Assembly: GCA_049323895.1 (NCBI GenBank)
Contig: JBMOKT010000021.1
Span: 62,001-126,000, forward strand
Reading direction: 5' to 3'
Source: JBMOKT01 sp049323895
GTDB taxonomy: Bacteria > Bacillota > Peptococcia > Peptococcales > BICA1-8
DNA: 64,000 bases
In this document: positions 24,903-33,312 of the stretch, in pieces
How positions within the stretch are numbered: position 1 is the first letter of the stretch
How the letters are laid out: the number at the start of each line of letters is the position of its first letter
Notes under the pieces: generated by a model
What the model was told of the DNA's origin: nothing
Databases searched by the model: none
The model's input: only the letters and a program-made list of their open reading frames with translations
Position numbers and translations under genes: made by a program

Positions 24903-25955
24903 CTACATTGACATGGAAAGGCCGGGGCTTTCGTCCATCGCCCCGGCCTGTTCCTGTCCGTTTTCGGTTGTTTGCTCCTGTTGCTCTACTGCCGCTTGCG
25001 CGGCTTCCGCCAGCTCTTTTTCTTTTTTCTGTCTTAACCGTTCCTTTTGCTGGAGGGCTTGCGCCGGCTCCTTCCAGGCGATGCAGCCATCCAGATACTC
25101 CAGCAGATGAAGCCTTGCGGTCTTGAATTCATCCCCGATAAGCCCCAGCCGCAGGAGCCAGGTACGGAAGGTATACTTCTCGTTGGTGCTTCGGGTTTTC
25201 TGGCGGCTGGCACACCGCTGGTTTAAAGCCTGCGCTGAGATGGCGAGGCAGAGCTGGATGTACGCCTTGATTTTTCCGGCATGCATGGTGGAATTGAAGA
25301 GCCGGAATTCGATGGTGCCCTTTTGGAACACACTATGAAGATTGAGGCAATGATACCGGCTGTTGTGATAATGCTCACGGCGGCCGTCGCTGCCGTGATA
25401 CCAGATACGGCTGACTTCATCCAAAGTTCGGGGCTTTTTCCGGTTCAATTCCTCCAGAAAGCTCTGCTCCACCTTCTTACAATACTGCCGTTCTCTCGCA
25501 ACCTCCACCTGCATGGCCTTATAAATCAGATCCTCCTTGGAAGCCATGATGTTGGTGATGTTTCGCAGGGAATTGGCATTGTGGGGTATGGCGTCCAGGT
25601 GGATATGAATTCCGCAGGAATTATTGACACGCATTCCGGCTTCCCGCAGCTTACGCACAAGCTCCTGTATGACCTCGATATCCTCGTAGCGACAGATGGG
25701 ACTGACCAGTTCTACACTGTAGGTGCTGTCCGCCGAAACAATCTGCCGACCTTCTTTTCTTTCTGTTGTTATACTACCGTCGCTCATGACCTTCCAGCGG
25801 CGACTCTGATTATCCAGCACGGAGTATTCTCCGTAATAGCCGCCGTCAAAGCTGTCCGACCGCCCGAAGTATTCCGACAGAACCTGCGCGGCACGCTGGC
25901 GGGTCAGCCCCGTCATTTCAATCTCAATGCCGAAGCGCTGCTCCTTCAAGTCCAT
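24903..25955 (-). CDS. Amidoligase family (COOH-NH2 ligase) protein with Met-rich tail
   Basis: 350 aa of the glutamine-synthetase-like amidoligase family (PF12224). Diagnostic parts are FGIEIEMTGLTR near the N-terminus (metal/ATP Glu residues), VELVSPICRYEDI, CGIHIHLDA, and TIEFRLFNSTMHAGKIKAY. The enzyme should form an amide bond between a carboxylate and an amine using ATP. The substrate is unknown. After a Lys/Glu/Gln-rich coiled region it ends in DESPGLSMSM, one of the clearest copies of the shared tail. It lies between virB4 and the cyclotransferase gene. Confidence 0.85.
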   Translation of the reverse strand: MDLKEQRFGIEIEMTGLTRQRAAQVLSEYFGRSDSFDGGYYGEYSVLDNQSRRWKVMSDGSITTERKEGRQIVSADSTYSVELVSPICRYEDIEVIQELVRKLREAGMRVNNSCGIHIHLDAIPHNANSLRNITNIMASKEDLIYKAMQVEVARERQYCKKVEQSFLEELNRKKPRTLDEVSRIWYHGSDGRREHYHNSRYHCLNLHSVFQKGTIEFRLFNSTMHAGKIKAYIQLCLAISAQALNQRCASRQKTRSTNEKYTFRTWLLRLGLIGDEFKTARLHLLEYLDGCIAWKEPAQALQQKERLRQKKEKELAEAAQAAVEQQEQTTENGQEQAGAMDESPGLSMSM

Positions 25956-25973
25956 GCCTTGTCACCCCTTTCT

Positions 25974-27803
25974 TCATCGCCCACCAGCCTTTCCAAAGAG
26001 CGCCGCCTTATGATCCGGAGCCTGAACCACGAGATTATACCGCTCATTTCCGCATTTATACAGGCACACGCCGCGCTGGGGATATCGGATCAGGTTGTAT
26101 TCCGATTCCTCCAGCTGTAGGGAATCCATATAGAAATGCTTGTCGATATTGCCGGCGTTGAACAGAAAGGCGTGAGCCGGAATGGAAAACAGCGGCTTGG
26201 TATATTCCCTGATCCCCTCGATATTGAAATCCTCTAGGTTCTGCGAGGAGAGGATCACGGCGCTTTCCTTCTTCCTGACACGCTTCATGAAGTTGCGGAC
26301 ATATTCCACCGCCGTCAGGTTGGAGAGGAACAGATAGAACTCGTCGATGCTGGCGGCGGTGTTGCCAGTGGTGAGAAGCTCATTGCTCATATATGAAAGC
26401 ACATTGAACAGCAGGGCGTTTCTCAGGTTCTTGCTGGCCTGCAGAAGTCCCTTGACGCCGAAGGTCACGAACTCGCTGCTTTTGATATTGGTGTGCCCGT
26501 TAAAGAATTTGGACTCCGCGCCCTTACACAGGGAGTGAAGCCCGAGGCAGATTTCCCGCAGAGTGTCCGCCGTATAGAGCTGGCGTTGGCTTTCGTCAAA
26601 GGTCTTATATTCCGACTCGATCAGCTCGTACAGGTCGGACAGGATGGGGTAATCCGCAGCCTTTAAGCGGTTAAAATTGCTGTGGTCGGTGACGCCCCAT
26701 TTGTCATAGAGCTTCCCCAGCATGATCTCAATGGTGTCGATCTGGCGGTCATCAAAATCCTTATAGGTTCTGAAAAAATCCTTGAGAAAGCTGATATGCT
26801 GACTGAGCTTGCTGGTCTGCCGGAACGCCTGAGGCGCTTCGGTATCCCTCGGATCACCGGCTTCATCCCAGGTTTTTGGTTCCAGAACATTGATGATGTA
26901 CTCTCCAGTCATCAGGTCAATGAAGCATCCGCCGAGGTTGTTGGTTAGATCCTCAAACTCCATCTCAGGATCAAGGCAGATGATCTGCATTCCTGATTCC
27001 CTGAGATTGCACAGGATGAGCTTTAACAGATAACTCTTGCCCTGGCCGCTGTTGCCGAGGATGAGGATGTTGGCGTTGGTCTTATCGTCGGCTCTCCGGT
27101 TGAAATCCACGAGAATATTACTGCCGAATTTATCCCTGCCCAAGTAAAAGCCATTAGGATCTGTCTTGCCGCTGTAGTTAAAGGGATAAAGATTGGCTAC
27201 CGAACTTGCTGGCAGCACCCGTTCAAACTGATCGCCGAACACATTCCATCCGGAGGGCATAACCGAAATAAAGCCCTGCTGCTGTCTAAGCAGGAGCCTG
27301 TCCACGTTGAGCTTGCTCCGTACCAGCTCGGTCAGCACCTCGGTCTGCAAGAGCTTCAACTGGTCAGGGTCATGAGCAGACAGTTCTATGTAGACCGCCG
27401 CATGAAGGAGCGGCTCCTTGCTCCGGTGCATCTGCGCCACGATAGTCGCCACGTCCTGTAGGTTGCTTTCCGCCGTGACTGTCTGCTGTAAATCCTGGGT
27501 GCTGCTTCTCTGCATCCGGTTCTTGTTGGCGGCGTTTGAGATGATTTTCTTTTCCTCCATAGGGGTCACATGCCGGGTATAGATGTGCAGGGTCACCCCG
27601 TCCTTCTCTCCGAGGTGGCGCAAGATGGCCTGTTCTTCAGTGGCGGTCGGATACTCGCGAAGTGCCCATACGGAGCGATAGGTGTTGCCGCAGATAAAAT
27701 AATCCGCAAAAAATTTAATCACGGACGGGGCGATCATATCGAGATATTCCTGTATGCGGACATCCTCTGACTGCGGCGACCGTGCCTTGCTTTGATGTAC
27801 CAT
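25974..27803 (-). CDS. virB4: VirB4/TraE-family conjugation ATPase (C-terminal ATPase half)
   Basis: About 609 aa with a Walker A motif ILGNSGQGKSYLLK (about residue 250-263) and Walker B region ASIDEFYLFLSNLTAVEYV, followed by SSQNLEDF. VirB4 powers assembly and substrate movement in the mating channel. The N-terminal domain is only partly present, and the preceding gene (27829-28419) has N-terminal VirB4-like character, suggesting a split protein. ATG 27803 is preferred over an in-frame GTG nine bases upstream. It follows the PrgI-like gene set. Confidence 0.9.
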   Translation of the reverse strand: MVHQSKARSPQSEDVRIQEYLDMIAPSVIKFFADYFICGNTYRSVWALREYPTATEEQAILRHLGEKDGVTLHIYTRHVTPMEEKKIISNAANKNRMQRSSTQDLQQTVTAESNLQDVATIVAQMHRSKEPLLHAAVYIELSAHDPDQLKLLQTEVLTELVRSKLNVDRLLLRQQQGFISVMPSGWNVFGDQFERVLPASSVANLYPFNYSGKTDPNGFYLGRDKFGSNILVDFNRRADDKTNANILILGNSGQGKSYLLKLILCNLRESGMQIICLDPEMEFEDLTNNLGGCFIDLMTGEYIINVLEPKTWDEAGDPRDTEAPQAFRQTSKLSQHISFLKDFFRTYKDFDDRQIDTIEIMLGKLYDKWGVTDHSNFNRLKAADYPILSDLYELIESEYKTFDESQRQLYTADTLREICLGLHSLCKGAESKFFNGHTNIKSSEFVTFGVKGLLQASKNLRNALLFNVLSYMSNELLTTGNTAASIDEFYLFLSNLTAVEYVRNFMKRVRKKESAVILSSQNLEDFNIEGIREYTKPLFSIPAHAFLFNAGNIDKHFYMDSLQLEESEYNLIRYPQRGVCLYKCGNERYNLVVQAPDHKAALFGKAGGR

Positions 27804-27828
27804 ATGGTTCACTTCCTTTTTATATATT

Positions 27829-28419
27829 TCATTCGTTCAGAACGATCCACCGCTCTCCGTCAAAGTCCTCGAAACGTTCCGTTGTGACGTTCTGTTCAAA
27901 ATATATTGCCAGCATGCGTTTGACGTCCTCACGTTCAGCTCGTTTAGAGGAGAAGCCCTGCTCCCGTAGAGTCTTTTCGATACGGTTTAAGTACGGGAAC
28001 ACTTCGGACTCCTTTTCGCCCTTCAGCCGGATGACCACAAGGAATTCTCTGGCCGTCGCCATCTGCACCTGTATCCGGTCAAGGTGGTTCAGGTCATGCT
28101 CCAATAGTCTGCGGACGGCAGAATTGCTCTCCTGCTCAATCCGGCTTTTCAGGAACTGCTTGTTGTCCTCGAAATTTTCCCGGCTGTTCAGGCACAGAAA
28201 TTCCAGCTCCGCCATCCCTTTCAGCACGGTCATCAATGAATATATCCGGGCTGATACGCTGGTTTCCGACAGGACCGATATATTGGTAGGCTTGATGAGA
28301 AAATACACAAGCTCATCGCCTCTGTATGTCAGCAGACCATGGCCTGTGACAGCTTTTGTGTTGATAAGCTGACGGGTGTACTGCTTTTGCTTTGCCGTCT
28401 TTTTTTCTTTTCTGTTCAT
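27829..28419 (-). CDS. VirB4 N-terminal-domain-like conjugation protein
   Basis: About 196 aa, basic start MNRKEKKTAKQKQY, then GHGLLTYRGDELVYFLIKPTNISVLS, resembling the N-terminal domain of VirB4/TraC proteins, here encoded separately from the ATPase. ATG overlaps the stop of the PrgI-like gene (ATGA), so the two are coupled. It should be an inner part of the mating complex. Homology is judged by eye. Confidence 0.65.
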   Translation of the reverse strand: MNRKEKKTAKQKQYTRQLINTKAVTGHGLLTYRGDELVYFLIKPTNISVLSETSVSARIYSLMTVLKGMAELEFLCLNSRENFEDNKQFLKSRIEQESNSAVRRLLEHDLNHLDRIQVQMATAREFLVVIRLKGEKESEVFPYLNRIEKTLREQGFSSKRAEREDVKRMLAIYFEQNVTTERFEDFDGERWIVLNE

Positions 28420-28682
28420 TGCTTGCCGTACCCCCATTCATAGGTCTGCTGCTTCGTGATAAAGAAAGCGCAGGCGTATTTAATAAAATCGAGGATACTG
28501 ATATCGTCAAAGCGAATGGTCAAAAAGGCATAGAGAGCTGTGATGACAATGGGCGGCATGAATTTAAGCTGCGCCAGCGCAAACACAGAAAGCAAAAGAC
28601 CGACACCGATGACGCCGATATCTCTGAGCTGCCACAGCCACAGCACTGCCTTGGATTTTAAGTTGTCGGGGTAGATGTACAA
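28416..28682 (-). CDS. PrgI/TcpE-like small conjugation membrane protein
   Basis: 88 aa with two membrane segments (about 20-37 and 42-60) and a start MYIYPDNLKSKAVLWLW. Size, topology and position immediately before the VirB4 genes match PrgI/VirB3-like proteins of Gram-positive T4SS. Sequence alone is not decisive. Confidence 0.7.
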   Translation of the reverse strand: MYIYPDNLKSKAVLWLWQLRDIGVIGVGLLLSVFALAQLKFMPPIVITALYAFLTIRFDDISILDFIKYACAFFITKQQTYEWGYGKQ

Positions 28683-28697
28683 GGTTTCATTCCTCCC

Positions 28698-28994
28698 TTA
28701 CCAATAAAGCCGCTGTGAAAACCCACACCGGTCACAGTATAAATCGCTCGTGCCATTCTCAGGATCGGCGGTTTCTTTCAGCAGATGTCCTTCAGTCTGA
28801 CAGTGTTCCAGCTTTATCAGCCATTCGCGCTGGTTCTTGATGGTTTCAGAGCGTAAAGCCTCCAATGGGGGAATATCCAAGCCATGTTGTCGGTAACCGT
28901 TTTCGAGCCAAACGACATCAGCTTCGAAATCCTTTGTTTCCTTATAGGCTTCCAACCTTTCGTCGAGGGTGGGTTTTTCAAGATAACTTTCCAT
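28698..28994 (-). CDS. Small protein with putative zinc-binding cysteines
   Basis: 98 aa, charged; the C-terminal part has a possible zinc ribbon: HCQTEGHLLKE followed by LYCDRCGFSQRLYW. It lies between the cytosine methylase and PrgI-like genes. AGGAGG precedes ATG. No known family recognised; it could bind nucleic acid or a partner through the metal site. Confidence 0.6.
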   Translation of the reverse strand: MESYLEKPTLDERLEAYKETKDFEADVVWLENGYRQHGLDIPPLEALRSETIKNQREWLIKLEHCQTEGHLLKETADPENGTSDLYCDRCGFSQRLYW

Positions 28995-29013
28995 AGGTAC
29001 CTCCTAAAAACTC

Positions 29014-30840
29014 TTATTCTCCTTTATCCGGATACATTTTTCGCAAAAAATAAGCGATCCCCCGGAGTACATTCTCCACGCAGGGAATCGCAACGCTGTT
29101 GCCAAGGGCTTTGTATCTTGCGCTGTCTGAGGCGCCGGGGATGTCAGTCCAGTAATCGGGGAAGCCCTGGAGCCTATCACATTCCAACGGCGTTAAGCGC
29201 CGGATGAGCTTTCCGATGCGAACGGGATGCACGTTGTTCAGCGAGTATCCTCCATCTGACTTGGACTGGAGCGTCCCGCTTAAGTCACCGTTTTCAGTAC
29301 CGTTTCGGCAGTCAAGCCCGGCGACGTCCATTTCGCACACAAGATCCGTCGAGTCCTTATACTGCCGGGCACTCTGGGTGCTGACCACATCGTTTGAAAC
29401 GTATTCATCGCTTCGCTGCTGGGAGAATACGCAATGGCGGTCTGAAGTGTTTAAGGTATAGCTGATATCCGGCTGAAATCCCATGCCGTTGCCGCCGTTG
29501 TGATCCTGGCGGTCAATGATGTTGCCGGCGATACAATAGGTTTCCGCATCCTGTGAAATAAGCGGTACGTTGTTGCCGCCGGTACCATACCGGGCGGACA
29601 TGGTCGGCGCTACCTCCTGGGGTCCTGTATAGCGGGAGTCAATGCCGTGGTTCTCAAACAAAACCGGCTGATTATTTCCGCTGGTCCCCGCTGCCGATGT
29701 AATGGCCGGGCACAAATTTACGCAAAGTTCTGCGCCGCCTTGCTGGCTGCCCAGCACGAGAGGCGGATGACCGTCCATCTGAGCGCGAAGCGTTCCGGTG
29801 ATATTGTGACTTACATTCATAATGCTCCCGCCCTGATCATTAAGACACAGGACGGATGGCACCATGTTGGAGCCGCTTTCCGAAGCTTTTAATGTCGGAG
29901 CGCATTCCTCCTGATAGCCGATTCCTCCGGCTTTTTCACCCTGGCCGGCCGAGAAGCCGGCGGATATATATGTCTGCTGCTTCATGCCAGGCTGCGCCTG
30001 AATTGCTCCGGACACACCGTGCAAATCCCGTACCTCGTCACGCTGATTGCAGGCAAAGGCGATGGGATCGCTGTCTGCTTCTAATCCGGATTGATTCCCG
30101 CCTGAATCTCCAGCGCCTGCTTCAGAACAGGCGGCAGCTCCTTGCCGCGTTTCTTCGCACGGCGCAGAATCCCCAAGCAAGCGGTCTTGCTCAAATAATA
30201 TTTTGGGTGCGGTGTGCCCTCCAAAATCTGCGACAAGATAGATTCTTTTGCGTCTTTGTGGGACGGACCAGTATTGAGCGTCGTATACCCTCCAAGCAAG
30301 TGAGAATTGATCTCCCAATATGGCCCCAGCAGACTTCCATACCCCTCCCGGAGGTCGAGGTACAGATACGGTACTGTCAGCAATTCGGCAGGTTTCCTCA
30401 AGCACCGCGCGAAAGTCCTCTCCGTCTGCGGAGGAGAAAGCTCCGGGGACATTCTCCCAGACCATATATCTGGGTCTAAGTCGAACAGGATCATCTGTCC
30501 GCTTTTCTCTTGCGTCATGCTCTCTCAGCTCCTTTATGACACGAATTTGCTCCATAAACAGGCCGGAGCGCTCGCCTTGGAGCCCGGCGCGTTTTCCTGC
30601 GACCGATAAATCCTGGCATGGAGAGCCCCCGCAGACCACGTCCACGGGGGCAAGCTCGGCTCCCTTCAGTTTTGTAATGTCACCGGCATGGAGCATTTCG
30701 GGAAACCGTATTTTCGTGACTTTGATGGGATACGGCTCAATTTCGCTGGCCCACACAGGGGTGAAACCCTGCCGGACGCCTGCCAGCGGAAATCCGCCGA
30801 TCCCGTCAAACAGGCTTCCGAGGGACAGCGATAAGGTCAA
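29014..30840 (-). CDS. C5 cytosine DNA methyltransferase with a long repeat-like insertion
   Basis: 608 aa. Catalytic motifs are motif I SLFDGIGGFPLAG, motif IV GGSPCQDLS (Cys about 75), motif VI ENVPG (about 129-133), motif VIII QRRKRIYLV (about 195-203), motif IX RRLTPLECDRLQGFPD (about 547-562) and motif X KALGNSVAIP. Between VIII and IX lie about 290 residues of Gly/Asn/Ser-rich repeats (APTL or similar, then GGNN and P-V-L). The enzyme probably protects transferred DNA from restriction. It starts at TTG, overlapping the previous stop in TTGA form. A second reading frame is overprinted at 30081-30518. Confidence 0.88.
   Translation of the reverse strand: MTLSLSLGSLFDGIGGFPLAGVRQGFTPVWASEIEPYPIKVTKIRFPEMLHAGDITKLKGAELAPVDVVCGGSPCQDLSVAGKRAGLQGERSGLFMEQIRVIKELREHDAREKRTDDPVRLRPRYMVWENVPGAFSSADGEDFRAVLEETCRIADSTVSVPRPPGGVWKSAGAILGDQFSLAWRVYDAQYWSVPQRRKRIYLVADFGGHTAPKILFEQDRLLGDSAPCEETRQGAAACSEAGAGDSGGNQSGLEADSDPIAFACNQRDEVRDLHGVSGAIQAQPGMKQQTYISAGFSAGQGEKAGGIGYQEECAPTLKASESGSNMVPSVLCLNDQGGSIMNVSHNITGTLRAQMDGHPPLVLGSQQGGAELCVNLCPAITSAAGTSGNNQPVLFENHGIDSRYTGPQEVAPTMSARYGTGGNNVPLISQDAETYCIAGNIIDRQDHNGGNGMGFQPDISYTLNTSDRHCVFSQQRSDEYVSNDVVSTQSARQYKDSTDLVCEMDVAGLDCRNGTENGDLSGTLQSKSDGGYSLNNVHPVRIGKLIRRLTPLECDRLQGFPDYWTDIPGASDSARYKALGNSVAIPCVENVLRGIAYFLRKMYPDKGE
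30081..30518 (-). CDS. Overprinted ORF inside the cytosine methylase gene
   Basis: A 145-codon frame on the same strand as the methylase but in another phase covers methylase codons about 108-253. Its ATG is ten bases after AAAGGAG. The product looks like a structured protein and not frame noise: ILFDLDPDIWSGRMSPE, YLYLDLREGYGSLLG, ILSQILEGTPHPKYYLS and KACLGILRRAKKRGKELPP. I recall similar hypothetical proteins next to methylases in gut phages, but cannot verify that here. Function unknown; a small regulator or companion of the methylase is possible. Confidence 0.55.
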   Translation of the reverse strand: MTQEKSGQMILFDLDPDIWSGRMSPELSPPQTERTFARCLRKPAELLTVPYLYLDLREGYGSLLGPYWEINSHLLGGYTTLNTGPSHKDAKESILSQILEGTPHPKYYLSKTACLGILRRAKKRGKELPPVLKQALEIQAGINPD

Positions 30841-31243
30841 AGATGAAGATTCATACCACAGGAAGGCGTTTCCTCCGGCATGAATTCTCTTTCTTTAGGA
30901 TTTAAGCATAATTTCTTCATATGGCTCCCTCCATGTATCTGTTCTGTTGACAGGTTCCGGATAGGTATGCCGAGCCGCTCGGCTTCTGCAATCTCACAGC
31001 TCATGCCGTGGCTGATACGCTCTCCGCATATCCACAGCTCATCACAGGAGGCCAGTACTCGCAGCCCCATTTGGGTGCCGTTCACACGCTGGGCGGGTAT
31101 GTTATCATCCAGAAGCTGCGGGTATATCAGGTGGCGACAGGCGCACAGCCTTGCTCCACAGTATAAAGACATGCAGCCCTGGCAAAGTGAACATTGGCTT
31201 CAATATCCCCGGCATAGGGGGAGCAGATATATACCAGCTTCAT
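30837..31243 (-). pseudogene. DUF4406-like (nucleotide deoxyribosyltransferase-fold) gene with a one-base frameshift and Met/Leu tail
   Basis: ATG 31243 overlaps the TrbL stop (ATGA) and gives MKLVYICSPYAGDIEANVHF, the classical DUF4406 start, but meets a stop after APVAT near 31130. The rest of the domain (HLIYPQLLDD ... GLRVLASCDELWICGERIS) continues in another frame to 30837. Adding one C at about 31133 joins them as APVAHLIYPQ. The end, SCGMNLHL after an acidic linker, fits the shared tail pattern. DUF4406 proteins resemble nucleoside deoxyribosyltransferases. Pseudogene or sequencing error. Confidence 0.7.
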
Positions 31244-32136
31244 TTCGCCGCCACCGCCTTTACTACGGTTCTCGTCATGTTGACGGCGGTCTGCGCTGTA
31301 TAAACCGCACTCATCAGATTGCCTTTTGTGCTGGTGTCCAGTCCAAACGCTCCGGCGATTCTCGGCACCTCACCTGCCGACAGCATCAAGCCCAGCCCCA
31401 GCAGGGCATGCTCCCTGACCACCATGAGCCCCGCGATGAGGATGGTGGATTGCAGAAAGGCTGTCAGGCACAGGCCGACAATCTGCTTGCACCAGCCGAC
31501 AAAGCCGTCAAGGTACCCGCGCGGGACAGAAAACATGTATAGACTGCCAACTGATATCTGTATCAGTAAAATGCCGCCTCTTTTGAGGTTCGCAAAAAAC
31601 ACCTTGATAACGGCATAGCCCATGAGGATGACTATAAAAAGCATCATGATCGGACTTGTGATAGCTCCGAAACCGAAAACGCTTCCTGCGCTTTCGAGGC
31701 TTCCAGCCGCACTCAACTCGCTGATGATATTGCTTGCGATGGTGTCTATACCGTCGCCGAATCCGGTGATCCCAGCCGTTAGGCTGCTCTGCAGGGAGAT
31801 GGATAATTTATATAGCTCCACTGGGACAGTAGAAAAAAGTCCTACAGCCATAAAACCCTTGATGGCGTTCATGCCTGCATCCTTGATGCTTCCTCTGCCG
31901 TTATGGTATTCGATGCCGCATTCAAAGGCCGAGACCACCAGTCCGGTACCATAGAGCGCCCAAGCCAGATAAACAAAAAACAGGACAATTGACTGTACCC
32001 AGCTCATCTCGAACAGATCGGCGCCCATGTTGCCCATTTCGGCAAAGAAATTACCGAGAAAGCCGATTACCTGACCGTAGAACCAGTCGACAATCTGCCC
32101 CAGCACGGTTTCGGCGACGAAATCCCATATGAACAT
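31240..32136 (-). CDS. TrbL/VirB6-like polytopic conjugation channel protein
   Basis: 298 aa with about six membrane segments, starting MFIWDFVAETVLGQIVDWFYG. It contains DAGMNAIKGFMAVGLFSTVPVELY, an amphipathic region, and ANLKRGGILLIQISVGSLYMFSVPRGY, typical of TrbL/CD0411-type proteins of clostridial elements. It forms part of the inner-membrane mating channel. AAAGGAGG precedes ATG. It overlaps the next gene by four bases. Confidence 0.85.
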   Translation of the reverse strand: MFIWDFVAETVLGQIVDWFYGQVIGFLGNFFAEMGNMGADLFEMSWVQSIVLFFVYLAWALYGTGLVVSAFECGIEYHNGRGSIKDAGMNAIKGFMAVGLFSTVPVELYKLSISLQSSLTAGITGFGDGIDTIASNIISELSAAGSLESAGSVFGFGAITSPIMMLFIVILMGYAVIKVFFANLKRGGILLIQISVGSLYMFSVPRGYLDGFVGWCKQIVGLCLTAFLQSTILIAGLMVVREHALLGLGLMLSAGEVPRIAGAFGLDTSTKGNLMSAVYTAQTAVNMTRTVVKAVAAK

Positions 32137-32159
32137 GAGAGGTCACCTCCTTTCCGTAT

Positions 32160-32193
32160 AAAAAAATAGGGAGCCTGTCTTTTCACAAGCTCC
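32160..32193 (-). terminator. Leftward terminator between 150-aa gene and trbL
   Basis: Minus-strand GGAGCTTGT and ACAGGCTCC pair (with one G-U) around a short loop, followed after CTA by a seven-T run. It would end or attenuate transcription from 32661. Confidence 0.65.
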
Positions 32194-32208
32194 TGAAATA
32201 TTGCTGAT

Positions 32209-32661
32209 TTACATGCCTTGCATTGTCAGACCGTTTTCACCCTGGCCGGGCTGCTCCATCTCCAGTTCCGGTTCACGGTATACGTCAAGGTAATCGTTGA
32301 TAGCCTCGGATATCTGATCATAATCCGCTTTAGTCGGCTTGTAGACATACCATTCGACTTTGTCCCCATACTTCCATATATACGGGGTGACGCCATCCCT
32401 GAAGTTCGGGTTACTAACCGTTTTTTTGCCGATCAGGTCGGAGAATCGAAGCGTTACAGCGTCCACCGGACCGTCGTTACGGTTGATAATGGTTGCCTTG
32501 ATTGCATCGTAATGGTCAGCCGTACCCAGCGTGACGAATTCAATTCTTACACGAAGGCTGTCGGTGAGCTTTCCGAAGAAAGCCCTGCCTACAAACCTTT
32601 TATCAGAGATAGCTGCGTCATTTCCGAACAGCTTTCGCAGTTCCTGTTCAAAGTAATTCAT
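32209..32661 (-). CDS. Hypothetical protein with Met-rich tail
   Basis: 150 aa beginning MNYFEQELRKLFGND, with a beta-rich body (RVRIEFVTLGTADHYDAIKA, then RFSDLIGKKTV) and an acidic linker ending in GENGLTMQGM. No known family recognised. The tail matches the shared pattern. It is placed at the start of the mating-pore block with its own downstream terminator. Confidence 0.65.
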   Translation of the reverse strand: MNYFEQELRKLFGNDAAISDKRFVGRAFFGKLTDSLRVRIEFVTLGTADHYDAIKATIINRNDGPVDAVTLRFSDLIGKKTVSNPNFRDGVTPYIWKYGDKVEWYVYKPTKADYDQISEAINDYLDVYREPELEMEQPGQGENGLTMQGM

Positions 32662-32754
32662 CTTTTCTTACCTCCTAACAAGGATATTCCAGTCAATATT
32701 TGCATAAAGACAATCAGCTTAACTGGTAATAATATACAACTTTTAAAAATTGAG

Positions 32755-32783
32755 TTGCATTTCATTTTAAAGCATTGTACTGT
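32755..32783 (+). promoter_or_regulatory. Candidate promoter of the rightward GyrI-like gene
   Basis: TTGCAT (32755-32760) and TACTGT (32778-32783) are 17 bases apart, about 40 bases before the only rightward gene of the element. The -10 is a moderate match. Confidence 0.45.
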
Positions 32784-32825
32784 GAAAAAAGACCGGTCAC
32801 AATATAACAAAGAGAGGAAAATGCA

Positions 32826-33281
32826 ATGATTATAAACGTAGAGAACATATCCCCCAGCCGTATAGCTTACATTCGGCAAACTGGCCCTTATGGTTTGGGA
32901 AACATCCAAGCTATGGAACATTTGAAACACTGGGCCAAAACCAATGATCTGATGAACGATAAAACGGTAATTTTAGGCATTGCCCACGACAACCCACAGA
33001 TCACGCCTCCCGAAAACTGTCGGTATGATGTTTGCGTACTCTTGCCTGAAGGATACCTTATAGCAAACGCTGACGTGCAGCAAGGTGACATTGCCGGAGG
33101 GAAATATGCGGTTTGTACAGTTAAGCATACAGCCGAAGCTATAAAACAGGCTTGGGCAGAAATTTTCCAAAAGCTTTCTGTAGACAACTATCTGCCTGAT
33201 TCTACACGGCCGATTTTGGAACGCTATGCGGCTGCACTGATAGAACAACACCTTTGCGAAATCTGCGTTCCCATTAATTAA
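32826..33281 (+). CDS. GyrI-like small-molecule-binding domain protein
   Basis: 151 aa; IAYIRQTGPYGLG is the typical first strand of the GyrI/SbmC and AraC-effector-binding fold, with ITPPENCRYDVCVLLP, GGKYAVCTVKH and a C-terminal helical part YLPDSTRPILERYAA. Stand-alone GyrI-like proteins bind cyclic or cationic small molecules, protect gyrase, or hydrolyse cyclopropanyl compounds. It is the only clear rightward gene in the element, has its own likely promoter and GAGAGG ribosome site, and is more AT-rich than its neighbours, so it may be a later insertion. Confidence 0.8.
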   Translation: MIINVENISPSRIAYIRQTGPYGLGNIQAMEHLKHWAKTNDLMNDKTVILGIAHDNPQITPPENCRYDVCVLLPEGYLIANADVQQGDIAGGKYAVCTVKHTAEAIKQAWAEIFQKLSVDNYLPDSTRPILERYAAALIEQHLCEICVPIN

Positions 33282-33312
33282 CTATACGCTAGGAGGTGTT
33301 TGTGCTCTTCTC

